A stretch of DNA of 5,778 nt from Synergistales bacterium (GCA_018434645.1 JAHDOX010000109.1:1-5778), one strand, 5' to 3'; positions 1 to 5,778 are shown, counted from the stretch's first letter. A program made the numbers and translations. Notes: generated from the sequence alone by a model not told the origin.

Positions 1-992
1 GCGGGATGGTCCCCCGTCACCTTGTCGGTACCCTTCACCACCGCGTGGTATACGTTCGCGGCCGCTTCGCTTTCTTTTACACCCACTTTTATGGATTCGA
101 TGGCCGTGTTCATTACATGCTCGCAGACTTCCGCAGCCTGCCTCATGTAGGCGATCTCCGCGGGCGATTTTATGGTCCTCACCCAGTTGACGAGGCTGGT
201 GGCATCTTTTATGTCCGCCCTGGACAGCTCCTTACGCAGCGTGTCCAGGCAGGCTCCCGTAAACCAGTAGTTGTCTTTCTCAACTTTCACGACTGCTGAA
301 TGCACATAGTCAATCATCGTAACGTAGTCGAAAACGGGGAGCCCCGTTTCACGCGAAACGGCCGCGGCATAGGGAGGAAGAAGGCTGCATTCCAAAAGCA
401 GGATGCCCGTTTCGGGGTTTTCCTTCACGATGGTTTTGGCAGCCTCCACTACTTCCGATTCGACAAGATCGGTATCCAGGGTGCCCGACTCGTCGAAGAC
501 TGCCCTCCTGAATTCTTTAGCACCCTCGAGGCCGCCTATGACAAGCCTGGACTTTTGCGGCGCGCCGACGGCTTCAAGGAGAGAATCCGTCAAGGCGGGC
601 GCATTCGCCGTTACTATGCCGATCATGCTTTCCGCGGACATGATTTTTTCGATGAAGGCCAATTGGAGAAGGCTTGAAAGGAATACCGGCAGTTTAAGTT
701 TCTCCTTTATCTCTTCCTGAAAAAGCGCAAGAAATCCGCAATCCCCGGTTATAGCGCGAACCCCTTCCTTCTTTAATTCCAGGGCTGCTTCCATGACTTT
801 TTCCTTTACCGAAAGGTCGTGAGAAAAAAGGTGCCTGTGGGTAACTCCGCTGATTCTCTGGAATCTGACAGGGTAATCATATGTCGTCGCGTTTGCCACG
901 TCCCCGGGAATAAAGGGTACGTAGTTTTCGATGAGAAGGATTCCTATGGCCTCCCCGTAGCTCACTTGCCCCGGTGCGCACCTGTAGATCAT
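1..992 (-). CDS. Fused Asp/Glu racemase-like domain + N-truncated M24 (ectoine hydrolase/Xaa-Pro dipeptidase-like) protein, 3' end off window
   Basis: I translated the minus strand by hand: 330 codons from ATG at 992-990 to the window edge without a stop. Residues 1-235 resemble a whole Asp/Glu/hydantoin racemase-like protein. It has the two cysteines expected of a two-base racemase, C85 in TGDCGF and C202 in LLLECSLLPPY, and it ends in the family-like VFDYVTMIDYVHSAVV. From about residue 236 the sequence becomes M24 metallopeptidase of the ectoine hydrolase (DoeA) type: VEKDNYWFTGACLDTL, then LVNWVRTIKSPAEIAYMRQA (about 267-286), then GDHP at the edge. M24 proteins normally carry about 150 further residues (creatinase N domain) before this point; they are absent. 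The metal ligands would lie beyond the window. The start follows GAGAGGGA with 4-5 bases spacing; there is no upstream in-frame ATG before a stop at 1074-1076. Domain assignments are from remembered family patterns. The fusion could be a real gene, a deletion remnant or an assembly error. Confidence 0.8.
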   Translation of the reverse strand, partial: MIYRCAPGQVSYGEAIGILLIENYVPFIPGDVANATTYDYPVRFQRISGVTHRHLFSHDLSVKEKVMEAALELKKEGVRAITGDCGFLALFQEEIKEKLKLPVFLSSLLQLAFIEKIMSAESMIGIVTANAPALTDSLLEAVGAPQKSRLVIGGLEGAKEFRRAVFDESGTLDTDLVESEVVEAAKTIVKENPETGILLLECSLLPPYAAAVSRETGLPVFDYVTMIDYVHSAVVKVEKDNYWFTGACLDTLRKELSRADIKDATSLVNWVRTIKSPAEIAYMRQAAEVCEHVMNTAIESIKVGVKESEAAANVYHAVVKGTDKVTGDHP

Positions 993-1083
993 ACTGTCCC
1001 TCTCTTTCCCGCCACCTTTGTACTCGCGACGGAGCTGGCAACACTTGAACGAGATAAAAACAAAGAAAGATGTTTATACGATA

Positions 1084-1111
1084 ATTATGTCGTCTGTCGA
1101 CATAAAGTCAA
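1084..1111 (-). promoter_or_regulatory. Sigma-70-like promoter of the racemase/M24 gene
   Basis: On the minus strand a -35 box TTGACT (1111-1106) is followed after 16 bases by a -10 box CATAAT (1089-1084). Both match the consensus at five of six positions. Transcription should begin near 1077, giving a leader of about 85 bases before the ATG at 992. The overlapping inverted repeat strengthens the case that this is a controlled promoter. Confidence 0.6.
1085..1105. promoter_or_regulatory. Candidate operator: perfect 8-bp inverted repeat in the promoter
   Basis: TTATGTCG (1085-1092), five bases TCTGT, then CGACATAA (1098-1105): the arms are exact reverse complements. The site fills the spacer and covers most of the -10 box of the minus-strand promoter, a classical position for a repressor. 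The size and dyad suit a helix-turn-helix dimer such as a GntR-family repressor, but the family cannot be named from the site alone. Confidence 0.5.
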
Positions 1112-1348
1112 GGCCAAATCTCCTCCCCCTGAAGGGAGTATTGACCAGACCATGAGAGGGATACCCTGTCGTTCGATACCTGCCACCGTACAAGAAAAGC
1201 CATGACAAATTTCATGCAGGCCTTCAAGTCCGCAAGCGATGAATTAGCATGGCAATTGCACGAAGCAATCCGACCTGCAGGAGACATGCAATTAATGATT
1301 TGGCGGAAAAAGGCACCGTCTCGATACCGGCAGGACAGTTCGAACGGC
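1112..1348. other. Gene-free stretch between rpiA and the racemase/M24 promoter
   Basis: About 237 bases downstream of the rpiA stop and upstream of the racemase/M24 promoter, part of a 356-base stretch (993-1348) without a convincing gene. I see no RNA gene, no repeat beyond short chance matches (TCGATACC occurs at 1173 and 1321), and only a weak candidate terminator next to rpiA. A 60-codon plus-strand frame at 1202 has no ribosome binding site and resembles nothing known to me. Confidence 0.5.
1307..1332 (-). terminator. Weak candidate rpiA terminator
   Basis: Reading the minus strand just after the rpiA stop, TGCCG (1332-1328) can pair with CGGTG (1318-1314) across a 9-base loop, followed by CC and then five T (1311-1307). 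Only three of the five pairs are Watson-Crick, the others being G-T, so the stem is weak. Position and T run are right for rpiA; stability is doubtful. Confidence 0.28.
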
Positions 1349-2071
1349 CTAACTCTCCTGTCGCCTGATTTCCCTTACACCTGAGGGAGTACCCACAAGC
1401 GCCAGGTGGGCCATTTCACGGAAAACCCCCGACTCTATAACACCAGGTATTTTTTTTACCAATGTCTCGAACCGTTCGGGATCTATGGCATCTTCCGTCA
1501 TGACGTCGACTATAAAATGTCCCCCGTCGGTCAAAAAAGGCTCGTTGCGCTGGTCATCGCGCCTTAGTACGGGCTTGCCACAGGTCTCGAAGAGACGTTT
1601 CATGGTCCATATGAATCCAAAAGGCTCTATCTCCACGGGAATGGGGAAACCCCGCCCTCCCGCTTTTTCCACGAGCTTGCTTTCATCGACGATTACAATG
1701 AATTCCCGGGCTGACTCTGCCACTATTTTCTCCCTGAGCAGCGCTCCCCCGTAACCCTTGACGAGGGTCAGATCAAAAGTGACGCAGTCGGCTCCATCTA
1801 TGCAAAGGTCCACTCCCCTGTCATCGAGGTCCGTCAAGGGTATCCCCAGCCTCAGGGCCTCTTTTTCGGTCCTCTTGGAAGTTGCTACGCACCAAAGGTC
1901 TGCCAGAAAACGGTTTCTCAAGGCATCGGCCAGCTTCGACAGGAAAATTTCCACCGTGGACCCCGTTCCCAAACCAAGTATCATGCCGCTTTCGACAAAA
2001 GAAAGCGCCCTTTCGGACGCCGCTTCCTTCATTGAGTCGGTTCCATGGTCCGAACTCTTTGCTTCGGGCAT
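1349..2071 (-). CDS. rpiA: Ribose-5-phosphate isomerase A
   Basis: Cytosolic enzyme interconverting ribose 5-phosphate and ribulose 5-phosphate in the non-oxidative pentose phosphate pathway. Numbering from the ATG at 2071 (240 residues; family usually about 220-235): phosphate loop GLGTGST at 33-39, acid loop DGAD at 92-95, then KGYGGALLREK at 105-115. D92, D95, K105 and E114 match E. coli D81, D84, K94 and E103 with identical spacing. TDGGHFIVD (171-179) and PGVIESGVF (209-217) fit the C-terminal part. The usual DGADE reads DGADC here. An earlier in-frame ATG at 2116 would add 15 residues, but its AAGGA lies only 2-3 bases away and the predicted transcription start falls beside it. The ATG at 2071 has GAAGGGA about 8 bases upstream. 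A third ATG at 2032 also fits the family length. Function is secure; the exact start is not. Confidence 0.93.
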   Translation of the reverse strand: MPEAKSSDHGTDSMKEAASERALSFVESGMILGLGTGSTVEIFLSKLADALRNRFLADLWCVATSKRTEKEALRLGIPLTDLDDRGVDLCIDGADCVTFDLTLVKGYGGALLREKIVAESAREFIVIVDESKLVEKAGGRGFPIPVEIEPFGFIWTMKRLFETCGKPVLRRDDQRNEPFLTDGGHFIVDVMTEDAIDPERFETLVKKIPGVIESGVFREMAHLALVGTPSGVREIRRQES

Positions 2072-2126
2072 ACAGGCAATCCCTTCCCCTTTTTGCAGGT
2101 TGTCCCAATCGAGCATGTTCCTTTAT

Positions 2127-2155
2127 AATATACTATAATAGTCTTGTAATGTTCA
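2127..2155 (-). promoter_or_regulatory. Candidate rpiA promoter
   Basis: Minus strand TGAACA (2155-2150, four of six to TTGACA), 17-base spacer, then TATATT (2132-2127, five of six to TATAAT), in a very AT-rich patch. Transcription would start near 2120, leaving almost no leader for the ATG at 2116 and about 50 bases for the ATG at 2071, which supports the later start. Confidence 0.5.
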
Positions 2156-2250
2156 GCTCCCTTATTCTCGGGAGGACGTCTTTGTAAATCCCGGCAAGGC
2201 CCTGCAGGCTGAACTTCTGAAACCCTTTCTCCATTCATTATCGAAAAGCA

Positions 2251-2324
2251 AAACCGTTCCCGTCTACAAAACAGCGCCAGAGGGCCTTCGTAGCCCGGGA
2301 TGCTGTGATCAGCGGGCGAGGTTT
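2251..2324. other. Nested multi-stem inverted repeat between rpiA and otsA
   Basis: Four successive complementary pairs nest around one centre: AAACC (2251-2255) with GGTTT (2320-2324), CCCG (2259-2262) with CGGG (2313-2316), ACAGC (2271-2275) with GCTGT (2302-2306), and GGGC (2282-2285) with GCCC (2293-2296), closing a 7-base loop. No T tract follows on either strand, so it does not look like a terminator. It could be a structured otsA leader if otsA is transcribed from upstream of about 2250; no strong otsA promoter was seen. The rest of 2156-2380 shows nothing clear except the otsA ribosome binding site. No known riboswitch was recognised. Confidence 0.3.
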
Positions 2325-2380
2325 CAAAAATTTTAAATGACCGCGCATAAAAACCCAAGGCAAAAGGAGTGATATAGCCT

Positions 2381-3934
2381 GTGGATGGTAAAAACACAAG
2401 CCGGCTTGTAATAGTTTCCAACAGGCTGCCCCTGAAACTGGAAAAAAAAGAAGGCAAATGGGAAGTCACCCCCTCTTCCGGAGGGCTTGTTTCGGCCCTT
2501 AACCCCATACTCAAAAACCGGGGCGGCATATGGATTGGCTGGACGGGAACGACGGAACACATAGGTACCGACGTTCTCCGTCAGATACTGGGTCCCGCCT
2601 CCAGGGAAGCGGGCTACAGGATGTTTCCCGTGATGCTCTCAGCCGAGGAGGTCTCGAAATACTACTACGGCTTTTCCAACGAAGTCCTCTGGCCGCTTTT
2701 TCACGACCTGCAAAGTCACTGCAATTTCGAACCCGAATACTGGAACTACTACAGGCAGGTCAACGAGAAGTTCGCCCGAGCTGTTTCAAGGTACAGCAGG
2801 GAAGAAGATTTTATATGGGTCCACGACTACCAGCTTATATCCGTTGCCTCCAAGCTGAAAAAACTCAAGGTGAAAAGGCGCTCCGTGTTCTTTTTGCACA
2901 TTCCTTTTCCGTCCCTTGACATTTTTTTGAAACTGCCCTGGCGGACGGATCTTCTCAAGGATTTTCTCGAGTACGATTTCATAGCCTTCCAGACGGCCCG
3001 GGACAGGAGGAATTTTGTCGATTGCCTCCGCGCCATGTTCAGAGGTACCAGGACGAAAGGCAGAGGGCCCATCGTCACCGTCCACTGCATGGATCGAAAG
3101 ATAAAGGTGGGCGAGATGCCAATAAGCATTGACTATCGTTCCTTCACGCGCCTCGCCGCTTCGGAGGAGGTAAAAGACCTACTCAAGGAACAGCGAAAGC
3201 GGCTCCACAAAAACACCGTGATTCTGGGCGTTGACCGCCTCGACTACACCAAGGGCATACCGGAACGATTGAGAGCTTACCAGATGGCTCTGAGAAAATA
3301 CCCCGAACTCAGGGAAAACATCACCCTCGTCCAGATCGTGGTGCCAAGCAGGGAGGAAGTGCCGGCCTACAAGGCTTTGAGGGAACGCATAGAGCAGCTA
3401 GTGAGCGCCATCAACGGCGAATTCACGACCCCTGGGTGGGTCCCTGTCCACTACATGCACAAATCGGTTACCAAAACCGAACTTGTCTCATTGTACCGTT
3501 TAGCCGACATCGCCCTTGTTACCCCCCTGAAGGACGGGATGAACCTGGTCGCCAAAGAATACTGCGCCTGCCAGATCGACAACAAAGGCGTGCTCATTCT
3601 TAGCGAATTCGCGGGTTCCGCCGCCCAGATGCAAAAAGACGCCGTAATGGTAAACTCGTATGACATAGAGGGGATAGCCGATGCCATTTACAACGCCGTC
3701 TACATGCAGCCCCGGGAAAAGCACGACCGAATGCGACGTCTGCGACGGGACATAAGGCGCAGGGACGTGTTCTGGTGGGTGGACAATTACCTCAGGGCGG
3801 CCACCGGACGAGCGCTGGTGGACTTCCCCGAGTCGGAAATGGCCCCTATCCTTCACGCCATACAGCCTCAGGGGCCAAGACAGAAAAACCGCGGCTTCGG
3901 TTACGAAGCCGCCGAGAAAGACATCAGAAGCTGA
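2381..3934 (+). CDS. otsA: Alpha,alpha-trehalose-phosphate synthase (GT20)
   Basis: Retaining glycosyltransferase of family GT20 that joins glucose from a sugar nucleotide to glucose 6-phosphate, giving trehalose 6-phosphate in the cytosol. Its 517 residues are somewhat longer than E. coli OtsA (about 474). Visible motifs: SNRLP (R15), SSGGLVSAL at 32-40, GGIWIGWTG at 48-56, YYYGFSN...W at 94-104, WVHDY at 146-150, FLHIPFPS (H173), VDRLDYTKG with R286 and K291, PSREEVPAY (R324), DGMNLVAKEY with D385 and E393. These match the E. coli substrate-binding residues with conserved spacing. The start is GTG, preceded by AAAGGAGTGAT with GGAG 11 bases away. The C-terminal tail (about 485-517) is basic and not obviously conserved. 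It is followed after 28 bases by the flavodiiron gene, so the two are probably co-transcribed. No OtsB phosphatase gene or domain is in the window. Glucosylglycerol-phosphate synthase is a related alternative, less likely. Confidence 0.92.
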   Translation: MDGKNTSRLVIVSNRLPLKLEKKEGKWEVTPSSGGLVSALNPILKNRGGIWIGWTGTTEHIGTDVLRQILGPASREAGYRMFPVMLSAEEVSKYYYGFSNEVLWPLFHDLQSHCNFEPEYWNYYRQVNEKFARAVSRYSREEDFIWVHDYQLISVASKLKKLKVKRRSVFFLHIPFPSLDIFLKLPWRTDLLKDFLEYDFIAFQTARDRRNFVDCLRAMFRGTRTKGRGPIVTVHCMDRKIKVGEMPISIDYRSFTRLAASEEVKDLLKEQRKRLHKNTVILGVDRLDYTKGIPERLRAYQMALRKYPELRENITLVQIVVPSREEVPAYKALRERIEQLVSAINGEFTTPGWVPVHYMHKSVTKTELVSLYRLADIALVTPLKDGMNLVAKEYCACQIDNKGVLILSEFAGSAAQMQKDAVMVNSYDIEGIADAIYNAVYMQPREKHDRMRRLRRDIRRRDVFWWVDNYLRAATGRALVDFPESEMAPILHAIQPQGPRQKNRGFGYEAAEKDIRS

Positions 3935-3947
3935 TCAAATAAAAGCC

Positions 3948-3955
3948 AAAGGAGG
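3948..3955 (+). promoter_or_regulatory. Strong Shine-Dalgarno of the flavodiiron gene
   Basis: AAAGGAGG lies 7 bases before the ATG at 3963, a near-perfect match to the 16S rRNA tail. It fixes the start and suggests that the second gene of the pair is translated efficiently. Confidence 0.75.
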
Positions 3956-3962
3956 AAATATC

Positions 3963-5189
3963 ATGACGCAAGCCATCAACGTAACACGTGGAATACACTG
4001 GGTCGGCGTTAACGACCACCAGACGGACCTTTTCGAATCCCTCTGGCCCCTGCCACGCGGTGTAACCTACAACAGTTACCTCATAGACGACGAAAAAGCC
4101 GTTTTGATCGATACGGTAAAAGCTCCCTTCATGACTGACCTGCTCGACAGGATACAAGAAATTCTGGGACCTGGAAGGGGACTGGATTTCCTGGTAATCA
4201 ACCATATGGAGCCCGACCATTCCGGTGCCGTAAAGATCCTGAAAAAGCTCTTCCCTGAAATGAAAATCGTCGGCAACGCCAAGACGAAAGACCTGCTCGA
4301 AAGCTTCTATTTCCTCACCGACGACCTTGTTATCATGAAAGACGGCGACTTTCTCGACATAGGGAGCCGCAAACTGCAGTTTTTCACGGTGCCCATGGTG
4401 CACTGGCCGGAGACCATGGTGACCTGGGACGCATCCACGAAAACGCTCTTTTCCTGCGACGCCTTCGGTGGTTTCGGGGCCCTTGACGGAGGGCTTTTTG
4501 ACGACGAGGTGGACATGAACTATTACGAGGGAGAAATCCTCAGGTATTTCTCCAATATCGTGGGGCGGTACAGCCCGCAGGTCCAAAAGGCCATCGAGAA
4601 GATCAAGGGGCTGGGAGACATCGGGATCGTCGCACCTTCCCACGGGCCGATACACAGGAAACACCCCGTAAGAATCATCGATCTTTATGACCGGTGGAGT
4701 CGGCACGAAACCGAATGCGGCGCGGTGATCGTTTTCGGGTCCATGTACGGCAATACACAAAAGACCGCCGACGCCGTTGCCAGGGCCATGGCCGAAGACG
4801 GTATAGAAAATATGGTATACCACGATATTTCCAGGAGTCACGTTTCTTTCATCGTCCGCGATATCTGGAGATACAAGGCCCTGGTACTCGCCAGCTGTAC
4901 TTACAACACGATGCTCTTCCCGCCAATGAACGAGCTGCTCGACCACCTGCTGAACAAAAAAATGAAAAACCGGTTCCTCGGGCTGGTCGGTTCATACAGC
5001 TGGAGCAAGGGAGCTCTCGAGGCCCTGCAGGAATTTGCCTTCAAAGGAGGCTGGCAGCTCATCGATCCGCAGGTGGAGGTAAAGTCCTCACCCAGTCCGG
5101 AAGATCTGGCAGCCTGCGGGCAATTGGGCAAAAACATCGCCGAAAAACTTAAAAGCTGCGATTATCTCGAAAAATTCACGCTGGACTAA
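3963..5189 (+). CDS. fprA: Flavodiiron protein (FprA-type O2/NO reductase)
   Basis: Soluble flavodiiron protein that reduces O2 to water and/or NO to N2O in anaerobes, taking electrons from rubredoxin or a similar donor. The 408 residues match the class A two-domain length. The metallo-beta-lactamase-like N-terminal half carries the diiron site: H81, E83, D85 and H86 in NHMEPDHSG, H147 in PMVHWPE, D166 in FSCDAFGG, and H227 in APSHGP. The flavodoxin half begins near 254 with the FMN loop VFGSMYGNTQKTA, followed by SCTYNTMLFPPM and LVGSYSWSKGA, typical of the family. No rubredoxin or flavin reductase domain is appended, so the donor is encoded elsewhere. There is no signal peptide. It lies 28 bases after otsA and is followed by a terminator, so it is the last gene of that unit. 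The preference for O2 or NO cannot be read from the sequence. Confidence 0.95.
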   Translation: MTQAINVTRGIHWVGVNDHQTDLFESLWPLPRGVTYNSYLIDDEKAVLIDTVKAPFMTDLLDRIQEILGPGRGLDFLVINHMEPDHSGAVKILKKLFPEMKIVGNAKTKDLLESFYFLTDDLVIMKDGDFLDIGSRKLQFFTVPMVHWPETMVTWDASTKTLFSCDAFGGFGALDGGLFDDEVDMNYYEGEILRYFSNIVGRYSPQVQKAIEKIKGLGDIGIVAPSHGPIHRKHPVRIIDLYDRWSRHETECGAVIVFGSMYGNTQKTADAVARAMAEDGIENMVYHDISRSHVSFIVRDIWRYKALVLASCTYNTMLFPPMNELLDHLLNKKMKNRFLGLVGSYSWSKGALEALQEFAFKGGWQLIDPQVEVKSSPSPEDLAACGQLGKNIAEKLKSCDYLEKFTLD

Positions 5190-5217
5190 AACGCATCCGT
5201 AACCGATACAAATACCT

Positions 5218-5262
5218 CGAAGGGTGCAGCGACCTTTCCCTTAAGCTCCACCCTTCGTTTTT
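5218..5262 (+). terminator. Rho-independent terminator of the otsA-fprA unit
   Basis: CGAAGGGTG (5218-5226) and CACCCTTCG (5249-5257) form a perfect 9-bp stem with a 22-base loop, followed at once by five T (5258-5262). It begins 28 bases after the fprA stop. On the minus strand the same stem has no T run after it, so it probably does not terminate the convergent yjbQ transcript efficiently. The loop is longer than usual. Confidence 0.75.
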
Positions 5263-5269
5263 CATGTAG

Positions 5270-5668
5270 TCAGGCCTCGTCGACCCTGACCAGTACTTTC
5301 CGTTTTCTCGTCCCGTCAAACTCGCACAAAAAAACCCCCTGCCAGGTCCCCAAAACCAGCCTGCCGTCTTCGACCAGCAACGCGAGTTCAGGCCCGACTA
5401 AAGAGGCCTTGATATGAGCCGCCGAGTTACCCTCTCTGTGGCGATAACCGCCCTTCCACGGCACCAGTCCGTCGAGGGCCGCCAATATGTCTGCGGCAAC
5501 GTCCGGATCAGCCGATTCATTTATGGTAACGGCCGCCGTCGTGTGTGGCACAAAAACGCGGCACACCCCTCTTGTTACGCCTGATTCCAGGACAACCGCG
5601 GCGACTTCCTGCGTGATATCCACCATCTGAGACCTGGCACTCGTGGAAAATCCCAACGTTTTGACCAT
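5270..5668 (-). CDS. yjbQ: YjbQ/UPF0047 family protein
   Basis: Small soluble protein of the secondary thiamine-phosphate synthase enzyme (YjbQ, UPF0047) family. Weak thiamine-phosphate synthase activity has been reported for some members, but the physiological role is unsettled. From the ATG at 5668 it has 132 residues, close to E. coli YjbQ (138). Family signatures: PHTTAAVTINESADPDV from residue 41, YRHREGNSAAHIKASL at 75-90 with H77 and H85 as likely metal or active-site histidines, and LGTWQGVFLCEFDG at 106-119. The frame can be extended to a TTG at 5710, adding 14 residues, but that codon begins inside a long palindrome and the family normally starts near MVKTL. GGGGGA lies about 8 bases before the ATG. 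The gene is convergent with the otsA-fprA unit and divergent from a gene at the right edge. Confidence 0.9.
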   Translation of the reverse strand: MVKTLGFSTSARSQMVDITQEVAAVVLESGVTRGVCRVFVPHTTAAVTINESADPDVAADILAALDGLVPWKGGYRHREGNSAAHIKASLVGPELALLVEDGRLVLGTWQGVFLCEFDGTRKRKVLVRVDEA

Positions 5669-5699
5669 CCTGCAAATCCCCCAGACTTCAAAGTCTCCG

Positions 5700-5728
5700 T
5701 TGATTCTCAAACCAAAACATGTTAGGAT
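5700..5728 (+). promoter_or_regulatory. Candidate promoter for the right-edge gene
   Basis: TTGATT (5700-5705), 17-base spacer, then TAGGAT (5723-5728). The -10 box lies inside the palindrome and reaches its loop, so a bound dimer would block polymerase. The start would be near 5735, about 27 bases before the ATG at 5762. Box matches are only four of six each. Confidence 0.4.
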
Positions 5729-5747
5729 TGCCTAACATGTTTTGGTT
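5710..5747. promoter_or_regulatory. Perfect 17-bp-arm palindrome, DtxR-box-like operator
   Basis: AACCAAAACATGTTAGG (5710-5726), ATTG, then its exact reverse complement (5731-5747). The core TTAGG-N4-CCTAA has the same half-sites and spacing as the first 14 bases of the DtxR consensus (TTAGGTTAGCCTAA). Each arm also contains the 8-bp palindrome AACATGTT. It lies between divergent genes and over a candidate -10 box. A metal-responsive DtxR/MntR-type repressor is the leading reading. No T tract follows, so a terminator is unlikely. Confidence 0.6.
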
Positions 5748-5761
5748 AGGAGTCGATTTCA

Positions 5762-5778
5762 ATGATAGACCTGTTAGC
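5762..5778 (+). CDS. Start of an unidentified gene cut by the right edge
   Basis: AGGAG (5748-5752) is followed after 9 bases by ATG and the codons for MIDLL before the sequence ends. Five residues are too few to identify a product. Its place just downstream of a DtxR-box-like palindrome suggests a metal-regulated gene, for example a metal transporter or the regulator itself, but this is inference only. Confidence 0.45.

Noticed and set aside
300..720. Overlapping plus-strand reading frames of 125 and 105 codons
   Set aside because: They lie antisense to the racemase-like coding sequence, have no ribosome binding site, and their products resemble no family; the minus-strand frame carries clear motifs over the whole region.
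819..1205. Plus-strand frame of 128 codons
   Set aside because: It runs antisense through the start of the racemase gene, its promoter and operator, and lacks a ribosome binding site.
1252..1259. Palindrome GCAATTGC
   Set aside because: Eight bases only, not placed near a promoter; expected by chance in this length of sequence.
1173..1328. Direct repeat TCGATACC at 1173-1180 and 1321-1328
   Set aside because: Only 8 bases, the flanks do not match, and one copy lies next to the rpiA 3' end; chance is a sufficient explanation.
1202..1384. Plus-strand 60-codon frame in the rpiA-racemase gap
   Set aside because: No Shine-Dalgarno sequence precedes the ATG, the product matches nothing I know, and the frame overlaps the 3' end of rpiA on the opposite strand.
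2029..2562. Minus-strand 177-codon frame spanning the rpiA-otsA spacer
   Set aside because: It overlaps the start of rpiA in another frame, runs antisense to the otsA start and crosses the AT-rich promoter region; its composition is not protein-like.
3924..4946. Long (340-codon) minus-strand frame opposite the flavodiiron gene
   Set aside because: Its length is a by-product of codon bias in the plus-strand gene. The plus frame has complete diiron and FMN motifs; the antisense frame has no recognisable domain or ribosome binding site.
5669..5710. TTG-started 14-residue extension of YjbQ
   Set aside because: The TTG begins within the palindrome, no ribosome binding site precedes it, and the family begins near the internal ATG at 5668, which has a purine-rich GGGGGA upstream.

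Overview
The window reads as a compact stretch of bacterial chromosome from a moderately GC-rich anaerobe. A class A flavodiiron protein (O2/NO detoxification), heavy use of AGG arginine codons and the style of the racemase and M24 proteins suggest Synergistota or a similar anaerobic lineage. This assignment is an impression, not a demonstrated one. No rRNA, tRNA, CRISPR array or insertion sequence was seen.

Layout. (1) Minus strand, 992 to the left edge: one uninterrupted reading frame joins a complete-looking Asp/Glu/hydantoin-racemase-like domain directly to the middle of an M24 (ectoine hydrolase/Xaa-Pro dipeptidase-like) protein, which runs off the window. The junction is near position 288 and the first ~150 residues expected of an M24 enzyme are missing. 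Upstream lies a good sigma-70-like promoter with a perfect 8-bp-arm inverted repeat between and over its boxes. (2) Minus strand, 2071-1349: ribose-5-phosphate isomerase A. (3) About 310 bases between rpiA and the divergent otsA hold an rpiA promoter and a nested, multi-stem inverted-repeat structure. (4) Plus strand: otsA (trehalose-6-phosphate synthase, GTG start) followed after 28 bases by a flavodiiron protein gene, then a rho-independent terminator. (5) Minus strand, convergent with that operon: a YjbQ/UPF0047 family gene. (6) At the right edge, a 17-bp-arm perfect palindrome with a TTAGG-N4-CCTAA core (DtxR-box-like) lies between yjbQ and the first codons of a divergent plus-strand gene.

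How the genes work together. The otsA-fprA pair looks like a two-gene transcript combining compatible-solute synthesis with oxygen/NO defence, a plausible stress unit. The racemase/M24 reading frame suggests amino-acid or amino-acid-derivative turnover under a dedicated repressor. rpiA is a housekeeping pentose-phosphate gene with its own promoter. The right edge probably begins a metal-responsive gene. The points most worth checking are the in-frame racemase-M24 junction and the DtxR-like palindrome.
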